From IMG/VR virus record IMGVR_UViG_3300020392_000032, positions 1 through 39,684 of that record: a DNA stretch of 39,684 nt. The stretch is one strand, 5' to 3'. The notes below the pieces were generated by a model. That model ran no database searches. It was not told where the DNA came from and saw only the letters and a program-made list of their open reading frames with translations. A program made the position numbers and the translations under genes. Shown piece after piece: positions 30,549-37,183 of the stretch (its first letter is position 1; every line of letters begins with the position of its first letter). The DNA is from a virus.

Positions 30549-30950
30549 TTATCTCGTTGGTTCTAATATAAAAGTAAAAAATTGTTGAGGTACATCTAAC
30601 CCCTTGATATCAAAAAGTACTTTTACATCTAAATTGTTATCATCTGGTCTTGCAATGACTTCAACACCAATTTGATCTACTCTTGGTTCATATATACGAA
30701 CTGTTTCCCTAATTTGATCCTCAATAATAGTAACTTGTGTTCTAGTAAAGTTTTCAAAAAGGGTATCACGAACATCTGTACCTAAATTTGGGTCAAAAAA
30801 CCTCTCTGTTGGTATGGTTTCTACTAAATTTCTTACAGATCGAATAATCGCACGTTCATTTATCAATACAGGTAAGTCTTTTGTCACGGGATGAGGTGAG
30901 AAAGACAAACTTATATCTTTAAATGCTCTTGATTTGCGTTGTATCGCCAT
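30549..30950 (-). CDS. 25: Baseplate wedge protein gp25-like
   Basis: This 133-aa protein matches T4 gp25 (132 aa), the small baseplate wedge component related to the type VI secretion protein TssE and to the gp25/lysozyme-like family. Key features are NLVETIPTERFFDPNLGTDV (about residues 42-61), DTLFENFTRTQVTIIEDQIR, and the conserved YEPRV (about residues 88-92), whose EPR motif is the hallmark of the family. gp25 binds gp6 and helps nucleate sheath assembly. It is the first gene of the largest late unit, 19 nt after a TATAAATA promoter and 1 nt before gp6. Despite the historical name there is no sign of lytic activity here. Confidence 0.93.
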   Translation of the reverse strand: MAIQRKSRAFKDISLSFSPHPVTKDLPVLINERAIIRSVRNLVETIPTERFFDPNLGTDVRDTLFENFTRTQVTIIEDQIRETVRIYEPRVDQIGVEVIARPDDNNLDVKVLFDIKGLDVPQQFFTFILEPTR

Positions 30951-30969
30951 TAAGTAGTACTTTTAGATT

Positions 30970-30977
30970 TATTTATA
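30970..30977 (-). promoter_or_regulatory. T4-type late promoter (TATAAATA) upstream of gp25
   Basis: The minus strand reads GGTATAAATAAATC in the 35-nt gap between the speD stop and the gp25 ATG. TATAAATA is an exact late consensus, 19 nt before the start codon. It marks the boundary between the metabolic genes upstream and the structural block downstream. Confidence 0.78.
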
Positions 30978-30985
30978 CCTAATAG

Positions 30986-31327
30986 TCAACGATTCAATAA
31001 TCGAATTCGATGTTTTTTTGATTTTAACCCTTCTATTACAGAATCTGCAATAATTTTTGGATCTTTATCACCACAAGTGTAAAAATCAGCAGATAAACAA
31101 CCTCTTTCTGGCCACGTATGAATAGAAACATGACTCTCTGCTAGTGCAAAGATGATTGTACACCCATGTGGTTCAAATTTATGTATTAAAGTGTTTAATA
31201 TTTTACTTTTTGAATTCATAATACCGTTAAAGAGTAAATCTTTAAGAAAAATATGATCATTTAGAGCATCAAACTCTACATCATATACCTCAAGAAGTAA
31301 ATGTTTCCCCATTTCTTGATTTTTCAT
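30986..31327 (-). CDS. speD: S-adenosylmethionine decarboxylase proenzyme, phage SpeD
   Basis: This 113-aa protein is a class 1 prokaryotic AdoMet decarboxylase proenzyme. The enzyme makes decarboxylated AdoMet, the aminopropyl donor for spermidine synthesis. It cleaves itself between Glu64 and Ser65 in LAESHVSIHTWPERG, and the serine becomes the pyruvoyl cofactor. The family residues His70 and Cys84 (FYTCGD) are in place. The first Met gives MKNQEMGKHLLLEVYDV, and the internal Met6 (MGKHLLLEV) is also a typical SpeD start. The ATG overlaps the upstream stop (ATGA). speD is a recurrent auxiliary gene of cyanomyoviruses and may raise polyamines for DNA packaging or host metabolism. No speE is present here, so host spermidine synthase would be needed. 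Confidence 0.95.
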   Translation of the reverse strand: MKNQEMGKHLLLEVYDVEFDALNDHIFLKDLLFNGIMNSKSKILNTLIHKFEPHGCTIIFALAESHVSIHTWPERGCLSADFYTCGDKDPKIIADSVIEGLKSKKHRIRLLNR

Positions 31328-31800
31328 TCTAATTCAGGTGAGATATGAATTTCCACGACTTTATAATCCTCCTCTAATACTTCTTCAAGGTAATTTTTAT
31401 CCCAATAATCATAATAATTTGTTTTTGCAAGTTTTTTTCTTGCTTCTGTTAATTCCTGACGAGGTTGACAGAGCACAAGATTGTATTTTCCGTTGCTTGT
31501 CAGCACTCCATTAATTTTTGTTTGAGATTTTCGATGATCTGCGATAAATTTAAACTTTTGATACGTTCGATTATAATCATCTACCATTGCATAAAGAAAA
31601 TCTGCATCATGTTCATCTTCGACAACGTAAATTACGACATCCCAACCAATTCTTGGACGAACTTTTCGTAATTTTTCATCCAATATAATAAAATTTGATG
31701 TTGATGCATAAGGACAAACAGCAAAATTACCTAATTCTGGTCGAATTTCAGATAATTTACGAATCCAATCTAAAATATGCTTATTTTTCTTTTCGTTCAT
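31324..31800 (-). CDS. Conserved phage hypothetical, weakly DUF1415-like
   Basis: This protein of about 158 aa starts at ATG 31800 (MNEKKNKHILDWIRKLSEIR). An upstream ATG at 31824, preceded by GGGAG, would add 8 residues but would deepen the overlap with the preceding gene from 20 to 44 nt, so I prefer the shorter form. The segment LGNFAVCPYASTSNFIIL resembles the 'N-x-C-P-[FY]-A' core of DUF1415 proteins. The resemblance is weak and the function is unknown. The C-terminus is charged and helical, with LVLCQPRQELTEARKKLAKT and an acidic tail. It overlaps speD at its stop, so it is likely part of the same operon. A link to polyamine metabolism cannot be claimed from position alone. Confidence 0.72.
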   Translation of the reverse strand: MNEKKNKHILDWIRKLSEIRPELGNFAVCPYASTSNFIILDEKLRKVRPRIGWDVVIYVVEDEHDADFLYAMVDDYNRTYQKFKFIADHRKSQTKINGVLTSNGKYNLVLCQPRQELTEARKKLAKTNYYDYWDKNYLEEVLEEDYKVVEIHISPELE

Positions 31801-32437
31801 CAGGTGTAGTCCAGAAGTAATCATCACAATCTCCCAATCTACCCCAATTTACGTCATTTTCAACTTCAAAGATTCTGGTTGATACTTTAAAATCAGGAGT
31901 TTTGACTGGATCAGGTGTCATTGAGGTATCAAAAATGCGACAACGATTATTTGGATAGAGACAATACTGTCCGTTGCGAAGTTCAATCAAATTAAATGAC
32001 TTATGTTCATCAGGCATTTCACTTGTTGAGGCATCTATTTGGTCAAAATCACCGTGATAGTTATCTAAAGTACAAATGTACTGCCCTTTTTGATTGCCAA
32101 AATGCCTTGTACGACACTCCCATTCCATTGGTGCAACAAATTGCTTGACAATCACTGTAAAATCATAGTCCATACAGTTCCAAAACTGTAAATTTACCAA
32201 GTCCATATCTGGATCTGGTTTTTTAGGGGACGATGTAAATGCTGAGATTGGTAGTTTATCATACATTGCACCATACTCAGGCAAATAAGTCTCAAAATAG
32301 AAGGCACGACCTTGTATGGATTTGGCACATACCCAAATACCTTCCACAAACTCACCTTCTCCTGATTGAAAATCAGTCAAGTATTCCTTTCTTACCCATA
32401 CTTTCTTGGTTGGTAAGTTACCAATTAGTTTTGCCAT
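31781..32437 (-). CDS. Conserved phage hypothetical protein (218 aa)
   Basis: I do not recognise a domain in this 218-aa protein. It begins MAKLIGNLPTKKVWVRKEYL and is rich in aromatic and acidic residues. It has a WVCAKSIQGRAFYFETYLPE stretch (about residues 35-54), a QFWNCMDYDFTVIVKQFVAP stretch and a YICTLDNYHGDFD segment. It ends with a NWGRLGDCDDYFWTTPDERK tail. The composition is soluble, with no signal peptide or membrane segment. Its start overlaps the end of the GNAT-like gene by 13 nt and its end overlaps the next gene, so it lies inside the operon. Similar long hypotheticals occur beside metabolic genes in T4-like cyanophages, as far as I recall. Confidence 0.75.
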   Translation of the reverse strand: MAKLIGNLPTKKVWVRKEYLTDFQSGEGEFVEGIWVCAKSIQGRAFYFETYLPEYGAMYDKLPISAFTSSPKKPDPDMDLVNLQFWNCMDYDFTVIVKQFVAPMEWECRTRHFGNQKGQYICTLDNYHGDFDQIDASTSEMPDEHKSFNLIELRNGQYCLYPNNRCRIFDTSMTPDPVKTPDFKVSTRIFEVENDVNWGRLGDCDDYFWTTPDERKEK

Positions 32438-32865
32438 TCGTCAAAGAAGTTTGAAATTTCGTATCCATCTAATTTTGATTTATAATCTGATGACTCACCC
32501 AGATAATAGTAATCATAACCTAATCTTTTATATAATGCTATCTCATTTTTATTTGCAATATGTCCTAAACTTAATTTTTTATTCTTATAATTCCAAGCAA
32601 ATTGATCTGCCCAGACACTATTAACACTCTTAAACTTGTAAGCGATTGTAAATGCTGCTAATTCATTTCCATCGTAGTATCCAATAATATCAGAATGAGG
32701 TATTTCAAACTCCTCTTTGAAAATTGGTACAGTATCTTCAAATTTTTTATAGCGAATATAATCTTTATAGATCTTTAAACAAGATTCAAAAGCAGAACTA
32801 CCAAGAATACGATAGTTATGATATTCCTGATAGTTTGTTTCTTTCAGTCGAATACGACAATACAT
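32425..32865 (-). CDS. GNAT-fold protein resembling the C-terminal domain of arginyl/leucyl-tRNA-protein transferases
   Basis: This 146-aa protein has a pattern close to the C-terminal half of ATE/Bpt aminoacyl-tRNA-protein transferases. KKLSLG (about residues 96-101) is followed by a helix ending in RLGYDYYYLG (about 114-123), then DYKSKLDGYE (127-136). In Bpt/ATE this region reads SLG ... G-L-x-Y-Y-Y-L-G-Y-Y-I ... K-M-x-Y-K. An upstream strand (GYYDGNELAAFTIAYKF) fits the acyltransferase fold. The N-terminal Cys-rich ATE domain is absent and the protein is about half the normal length. It may therefore be a general GNAT-fold N-acyltransferase rather than a true tRNA-protein transferase. Its ATG shares one base with the upstream TAA (TAATG). 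Confidence 0.6.
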   Translation of the reverse strand: MYCRIRLKETNYQEYHNYRILGSSAFESCLKIYKDYIRYKKFEDTVPIFKEEFEIPHSDIIGYYDGNELAAFTIAYKFKSVNSVWADQFAWNYKNKKLSLGHIANKNEIALYKRLGYDYYYLGESSDYKSKLDGYEISNFFDEWQN

Positions 32866-33008
32866 TATTTGTGTTTTAAGTAAATAGAAGAACGATAGTC
32901 AGTAATTAAATATCGACAATATTCATTACCATTATGATAGAAATCATCTGACATATCAACGGGTATCATACCACGTTTTCCGTTCTTATCGATTCTTTGA
33001 GGTCTCAT
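32865..33008 (-). CDS. 47-aa small phage protein
   Basis: Read from ATG at 33008 to TAA at 32865, this encodes 47 aa. It starts MRPQRIDKNGKRGMIPVDMS and then DDFYHNGNEYCRYLITDYRS, with a KHK end. The gene overlaps its neighbours on both sides: the ATG overlaps the upstream stop (ATGA) and its TAA shares a base with the next ATG (TAATG). This precise stitching, with no other gene in the gap, argues that it is real. There is no recognised domain. The mix of basic N-terminus and aromatic C-terminus suggests a small binding protein. The function is unknown. Confidence 0.7.
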   Translation of the reverse strand: MRPQRIDKNGKRGMIPVDMSDDFYHNGNEYCRYLITDYRSSIYLKHK

Positions 33009-33148
33009 TTTCCTTGTCCACGGTATCTCTTGCGAGCACCGTTACGAGAGGTTGCTGAATATTTAGAATGTTTTCCTCTTCCTTGTCTTGATTTCTTTGG
33101 TCTTGCATCCATATTATAAGATGAACCACTTAACATTCCCTTTGCCAT
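33005..33148 (-). CDS. 47-aa highly basic small phage protein
   Basis: Read from ATG at 33148 to TGA at 33005. The product begins MAKGMLSGSSYNMDARPKKS and is strongly basic (RQGRGKHSKYSATSRNGARK, RYRGQGK end), with 13 Arg or Lys residues in 47. It has no hydrophobic core, so it is likely disordered or nucleic-acid-binding. I recall proteins with this start in several T4-like cyanophages, but no assigned function. The ATG abuts the HAD gene's TAA directly, and its stop overlaps the next ATG. A DNA/RNA-binding or ribosomal-protein-like role is a composition-based guess. Confidence 0.75.
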   Translation of the reverse strand: MAKGMLSGSSYNMDARPKKSRQGRGKHSKYSATSRNGARKRYRGQGK

Positions 33149-33523
33149 TTAAATACCTAAAAATTGATTAATAATTTTATTGTTTATATTTACAGAATTT
33201 AATGCTTTATCATCTATTAAAAGATCATAATGCGTTTTTCCCATAATCAACTCATGAAAATTTACATTCCACGATTTAAGTTGAGTTATAGTTTTATTAT
33301 ACAACATATCATAAATTTTTTCAACATTACCTTCAAACTGACTCATACCACGAGAAGTATATATTTTGATGTAATTATTTTTATATAGTTCGTTTATTAA
33401 ACTGATTGTAGATTGATTTGGTTTACAATAATCATATTTGTCTGGTCCTAAATGCTCATATCCATCTGGACGATAGCATATAACATCATCTAAATCAAAC
33501 GCAATAATTTTTTGTTTGTTCAT
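33149..33523 (-). CDS. Small HAD-family phosphatase of capsule/sugar type
   Basis: This 124-aa protein has the HAD phosphatase motifs in order. Motif I is FDLDDVI, with the nucleophile Asp10 and acid/base Asp12. Motif II is IYTSRGM (Thr56/Ser57). A Lys is at about 96 (MGKTHYD), and motif III is LLIDDKA (Asp104, Asp105). There is essentially no cap domain. The 'Y-T-[SA]-R-G-M ... G-K ... D-L-x-I-D-D-K-A' pattern is the one seen in small HAD phosphatases of bacterial capsule and sugar-nucleotide clusters. It probably removes phosphate from a small sugar or polyol phosphate, but the substrate cannot be read from sequence. The gene overlaps the aldolase gene by 29 nt and directly abuts the next gene, so it is part of the cassette. 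Confidence 0.82.
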   Translation of the reverse strand: MNKQKIIAFDLDDVICYRPDGYEHLGPDKYDYCKPNQSTISLINELYKNNYIKIYTSRGMSQFEGNVEKIYDMLYNKTITQLKSWNVNFHELIMGKTHYDLLIDDKALNSVNINNKIINQFLGI

Positions 33524-34493
33524 ATAATAATTTAAGTTGTGATTTAATTCTCTTCTTTATTATTTTATCTGCATTTGGAAAATGAGTTTTGATATTTTGT
33601 AGAAATTTTTTATTTGAAAGTACATAATGACATGAAGTCATAATTAATTGTTCCTTTGAGATACGATTAACATCTTGAACCCATTTTTTCCACTTTCCAG
33701 AATTATAACATATTTGATACAGAGTTTCAAACAAGTCATTATTATTACGACATCTTTCCAGATAATACTCTGATTCTATTTGACCAAATTCAGGAGCGAT
33801 ATTAATTGCATCTAAACCTGTTTCAAATCTCATCTCTACATCAAAAGAGTCAATCAAGTAGTCTCCATTATGTTCTTTACTCATCAATCCATAATTTTTA
33901 ACCACCTTAATAAACTTATTTAATCTTTTGCGACTAAAATTACCAATGTTGGTTCTAGTCGATAAATCAAGACCTGTTCCTGATTGAACCACTGCATATT
34001 TAATTTGTTTAAATTGTTTCTTAGATAGTGAGTTAGACAGAGTATCTAAGAAATGATTCAATTCATTTGGTTCGTATTTAAATATTGCCTCTTCAGTACC
34101 TACCTCATACATAATATCTGGATTTTCTCTTGAAAGATTTTGAATAATTTTTATTGTTTGTAAAGCAGCATCCTTCATGCTCTTACAAACACGAAAAGGA
34201 TCAATATGAATCAAATCAAAATATTTTATATCACTCAAAAATGAATCATATCCATCATCTTTTTCTGCACCCTGCAATTCACCACCATGATCTCTACAAA
34301 TAATTGCCTTTGATTTCTTACTTCTCACGTACTTCATAAAAGTTGCAGTATTCCAATGATTTACGTAACCGCCAGAAAAATCAATTTGTCTTCTTGAGGG
34401 TATGAATCCAATCAAATGTTTATGACTATGTTTAATTACAGAGTCAACAACATTCTTACTCATTGGTCCAATATAATATTTTGGAAATTTCAT
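33495..34493 (-). CDS. TIM-barrel aldolase-like protein of the KbaZ/GatZ (tagatose-bisphosphate aldolase) family
   Basis: This 332-aa protein aligns by eye with E. coli KbaZ/GatZ, class II tagatose-bisphosphate aldolase subunits. IDFSGGYVNHWNTATFMKYV (about residues 37-56) matches 'Q-V-D-Q-F-G-G-Y-T-G ... D-F'. AIICRDHGGE matches 'L-I-L-G-G-D-H-L-G-P', FDLIHIDPFRVC matches 'K-K-I-H-L-D-C-S-M-S-C', and YEVGTEEA matches 'Y-V-I-G-T-E-V'. VVQSGTGLD and KEHNGDYL match the later 'V-V-Q-P-G-V' and 'E-A-H-S-T-D-Y'. The His of DHGG and other residues may bind a metal or phosphate. It probably performs an aldol reaction on a sugar phosphate in the cytoplasm. KbaZ itself supports a KbaY catalytic subunit, which is absent here. 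The ATG overlaps the upstream stop (ATGA). Confidence 0.72.
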   Translation of the reverse strand: MKFPKYYIGPMSKNVVDSVIKHSHKHLIGFIPSRRQIDFSGGYVNHWNTATFMKYVRSKKSKAIICRDHGGELQGAEKDDGYDSFLSDIKYFDLIHIDPFRVCKSMKDAALQTIKIIQNLSRENPDIMYEVGTEEAIFKYEPNELNHFLDTLSNSLSKKQFKQIKYAVVQSGTGLDLSTRTNIGNFSRKRLNKFIKVVKNYGLMSKEHNGDYLIDSFDVEMRFETGLDAINIAPEFGQIESEYYLERCRNNNDLFETLYQICYNSGKWKKWVQDVNRISKEQLIMTSCHYVLSNKKFLQNIKTHFPNADKIIKKRIKSQLKLLYEQTKNYCV

Positions 34494-36037
34494 TGAAGAC
34501 TCAAGAACAAATTATACTTACCAAAGTAGTATAAAAACATATCAAGTGGATATTCATGTAATGGTGACATGTTTAACCAGATAATTGAGGTTAATATTTC
34601 AATTTTATTATAATCAATATTATTTTGATAGCAAAATTTGATTAATTGATTTTTACAATCTAATAATGTCTTCTTAACAAGAACATCACACTGAATATCA
34701 GTTCCCTTTTTAATTGTAAACTGATTATTTGATAATACTTGATGATTTAAAATTAAATTATGGTTTAATTTTGCAAGATCATAGTGCATATCACCTGCAT
34801 CAATACTGCCATTGAAGTCTTGTCTCCAATCAATAAGTATAAATTTGCCATTTTGATATAAAATATTGTCTAAAATAAAATCTCCATGAAATCCAGTCGG
34901 TTTTTGACCAATTATAGAGTCAAAATCAATTGAACTTAACATTGAATTGACCGAGGGTATCATAATTCCATTGATTTTTTCACTTTGATCACTTAAATTG
35001 TACTTGTCAAGAAATTGATTTACTCTTAAATGAGTTTTTTTCTGATAAAATGACAATGCATTCGTTTGAAATGAAGAATCTGTCTTACTTACCCATAAAT
35101 TTTGACATGACCAGTCTAATAAATTACTAAATTGGTCTAAATTAACTCCATCAGCGAGTAAATCTGCTTGAATGAAACGATATTTGTAAAAATTTTCCGT
35201 GCTCTCAACAATTTGAGGAACTAAACCATTTAAATTTTGTGTTCTTGCGATTCGATCAGAGCAAATCTTCTTATTTGCAAAAAATTTGATGACATAATCG
35301 TTAACTATGAAGATATTTTCATTATCTTTGTCTAAAACATGGATCGTTCCTTTCAAAATTGACCTTGTTCTCTTCAGAGAATCCATATTTCCCATGTCAT
35401 ACCATTCTTTTTCAACAAAAACTTTAAAATTATTCATTCGTCGAATGATATGACAGTCACTTAAGTCACTACTTCGATTTGAAGATAGAATTTCATGACA
35501 ATATTGCCAAAAAGTTTGATAATCATGAATACCAGATACACCCACATAGATGTAATCGAAGTTCTGCTCACCCTTTTCATTAAATGAGATGATCTCATCA
35601 TTTACACAATTAATTGTACGGTATGACTGACTGTAACCGCCTGTACCACCGATAGACCAGTTCGTAGTAAAATCAATGTCATCAACATAATTGTCTCTTA
35701 GAATCGTGTCACAGGCATGGAAGATAAAAGGACACTGTAATTCCTGTTCACAATGAGAGATTGAATATAATAAACTACTTCCTTCACCCATATAATTGTC
35801 AACTTCAACATAAGTAATTGTTCTTTCAGGATGTGCCAGATTTAAATATTGTCTAACATGAGATCCATAATGACCCAGAGTTACAACGAACTCAACATTC
35901 TCATCATATGAATCAATAATATATGATATCGCTGGTTTATCTCCAATTCTAACCAGACTTTTATTTGTAAACTTAGTCAGATTACCAAGTCTGGAACCAA
36001 GACCACTGGTTGTGAGTAATACTTTATATTCTGCCAT
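34490..36037 (-). CDS. Bifunctional nucleotidyltransferase-kinase (NTP_transferase + choline/aminoglycoside-kinase-like)
   Basis: This is a fusion of two enzyme domains (about 515 aa from ATG 36037; a TTG further upstream is less likely as a start). Residues about 4-230 form a sugar-phosphate or choline-phosphate nucleotidyltransferase. The pyrophosphorylase loop is SGLGSRLGNLTKFTNKSLVR then IGDKP, and the metal-site region is IFHACDTIL. Residues about 240-515 form a kinase of the choline/aminoglycoside phosphotransferase type, with the Brenner motif HGDFILDNIL (His384-Asp386) and FILIDWRQDF, the metal-binding IDW. One protein can thus phosphorylate a small sugar or alcohol and load it on CTP, GTP or UTP. 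The overlaps with neighbours fit coupled translation. The substrate is unknown; LicA/LicC-like choline activation is an alternative. Confidence 0.82.
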   Translation of the reverse strand: MAEYKVLLTTSGLGSRLGNLTKFTNKSLVRIGDKPAISYIIDSYDENVEFVVTLGHYGSHVRQYLNLAHPERTITYVEVDNYMGEGSSLLYSISHCEQELQCPFIFHACDTILRDNYVDDIDFTTNWSIGGTGGYSQSYRTINCVNDEIISFNEKGEQNFDYIYVGVSGIHDYQTFWQYCHEILSSNRSSDLSDCHIIRRMNNFKVFVEKEWYDMGNMDSLKRTRSILKGTIHVLDKDNENIFIVNDYVIKFFANKKICSDRIARTQNLNGLVPQIVESTENFYKYRFIQADLLADGVNLDQFSNLLDWSCQNLWVSKTDSSFQTNALSFYQKKTHLRVNQFLDKYNLSDQSEKINGIMIPSVNSMLSSIDFDSIIGQKPTGFHGDFILDNILYQNGKFILIDWRQDFNGSIDAGDMHYDLAKLNHNLILNHQVLSNNQFTIKKGTDIQCDVLVKKTLLDCKNQLIKFCYQNNIDYNKIEILTSIIWLNMSPLHEYPLDMFLYYFGKYNLFLSLQ

Positions 36038-37022
36038 ACTTATCTTCAAGTCTTACAATATCATCTTCGCCAAAATATGTACCTAACTGCACTTCAATAA
36101 AGACTGCATCCACATCACCGTTATTAATTGGTTGATGTTTGGATAATCGAGGTATCTGTATCGCATCACCAACACCATAAGTCTTATAGATGTCATTTAA
36201 ACGAACTGTTAAAGTGCCTTGAATGATTACCCAGACTTCACGACGTTGATAATGATACTGATATGATGGTGACTCACCAGGACGTATTACAATCTTCTTG
36301 ACTTTTGTATAGTCTTCATCAACTAAGTTGAGATATGAACCCCATGGTTTACTGACTTCTTCGATTGATGAAGTTAAATTTTTTGATAGTTCCAATAATT
36401 GTTCGCTTTTCAAATACTTACACATTGTAAAAATTGACTGACCCAAGTTTGAATTATGAATAAAGGTTGAATTATCATAATCCTGCATATAGTGAATTGG
36501 TACATTTCTCTCCTCTAAACGATGATTGATGGCATGAGTGATTCCTCCTGTTCTTTGTAGAATCAAAGCAGCATCAATAAATTCATTTAAATACTGACTT
36601 GGAAAAACAAAGAGATTATCATCACAGTTTCCAGAATCATGGCGAATTGGTATATTAAATGATTTCTTATCAATATTAACCTCATCAAATCTCTTCAACC
36701 ATCTTAAATCAGGACGAGTAATTATCACTAAATCATATGTTTTGTCTTGTTGAAGAATTTGCTTTGCAAGACTTTGATGATGTTCGAGTTGAGCGTTCCA
36801 AGTCGAGGAGTTGCGATGTGAATCGTCAATATAAGAATAAGATCGAATCTCTAGTTGACTTCGATAAAACTCCTCAATCTCACTTTCTCCCTCATAGGTG
36901 CTAAAAAAGAAATCAATGTCATCAAAACAATCATAAAGCATTGAACGATGATTCTCAAATGTATTCTTGACGAGCCACAGCGGATGATTAAAAGTTCCTT
37001 TATAACAAATGGCAACTTTCAT
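36024..37022 (-). CDS. Fusion: glycan-type N-terminal domain + mannose-6-phosphate-isomerase-like cupin
   Basis: The C-terminal residues about 224-332 are a type II phosphomannose-isomerase cupin. They contain SKPWGSYLNL, KKIVIRPGESPSYQYHYQRR, VWVIIQGTLTV, DAIQIPRLSKHQPINNGDVD and FIEVQLGTYFGEDDIVRLED. The last block (IEVQ-x-G-x-Y-x-GEDDI-[VI]-R) is diagnostic. Among metal ligands, Gln255, His257, Glu262 and His296 are present, but the usual second His of the H-x-H pair is Gln259. Residues about 1-220 contain VAICYKGTFNH, DIDFFFSTYE and LVIITRPDLRW, then DDNLFVFPSQYL, a pattern found in uncharacterised glycan-cluster proteins. Whether this half transfers sugar is uncertain. The gene overlaps neighbours at both ends. 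Confidence 0.78.
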   Translation of the reverse strand: MKVAICYKGTFNHPLWLVKNTFENHRSMLYDCFDDIDFFFSTYEGESEIEEFYRSQLEIRSYSYIDDSHRNSSTWNAQLEHHQSLAKQILQQDKTYDLVIITRPDLRWLKRFDEVNIDKKSFNIPIRHDSGNCDDNLFVFPSQYLNEFIDAALILQRTGGITHAINHRLEERNVPIHYMQDYDNSTFIHNSNLGQSIFTMCKYLKSEQLLELSKNLTSSIEEVSKPWGSYLNLVDEDYTKVKKIVIRPGESPSYQYHYQRREVWVIIQGTLTVRLNDIYKTYGVGDAIQIPRLSKHQPINNGDVDAVFIEVQLGTYFGEDDIVRLEDKYGRI

Positions 37023-37183
37023 TCTTCCTCCTCTTTGACTGGTTCATAAGTAATTTGATTTGCAATATTTTCTCCTGTGACATATTGTTCAACAGCATAG
37101 TCTTCAAGTCTGTCAAAGAGTTCTGACTCAGTGACATTCCAGAAAACTACTTTACCACTTCTTAATATGTTATATCGTGTCAT
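37019..37183 (-). CDS. 54-aa small conserved phage protein
   Basis: Read from ATG at 37183 to TGA at 37019, this encodes 54 aa. It begins MTRYNILRSGKVVFWNVTES and continues ELFDRLEDYAVEQYVTGENI, with an acidic KEEEE end. The ATG overlaps the TAA of the glycosyltransferase (TAATG), and its stop overlaps the next ATG (ATGA), so it fills an otherwise unexplained 160-nt gap exactly. I recall small proteins of this kind ('...E-L-F-D-x-[LM]-E-D-x-A-x-x-[FY]-Y-x-T-G') in other T4-like cyanophages. There is no known function or catalytic motif. Confidence 0.78.
   Translation of the reverse strand: MTRYNILRSGKVVFWNVTESELFDRLEDYAVEQYVTGENIANQITYEPVKEEEE

Noticed and set aside
30986-31327. speD as a host gene fragment
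   Set aside because: It is intact, in operon phase with phage genes and of the AT-rich phage composition. speD is a known cyanophage gene.
31801-31827. GTG/ATG start near 31824-31827 for the DUF1415-like gene
   Set aside because: The upstream ATG has a GGGAG site, but choosing it makes a deeper overlap with the preceding gene. ATG 31800 is preferred, but not certain.
36038-36049. TTG at 36049 as start of the nucleotidyltransferase-kinase
   Set aside because: TTG is rare and ATG 36037 gives the expected N-terminal strand next to the pyrophosphorylase loop.
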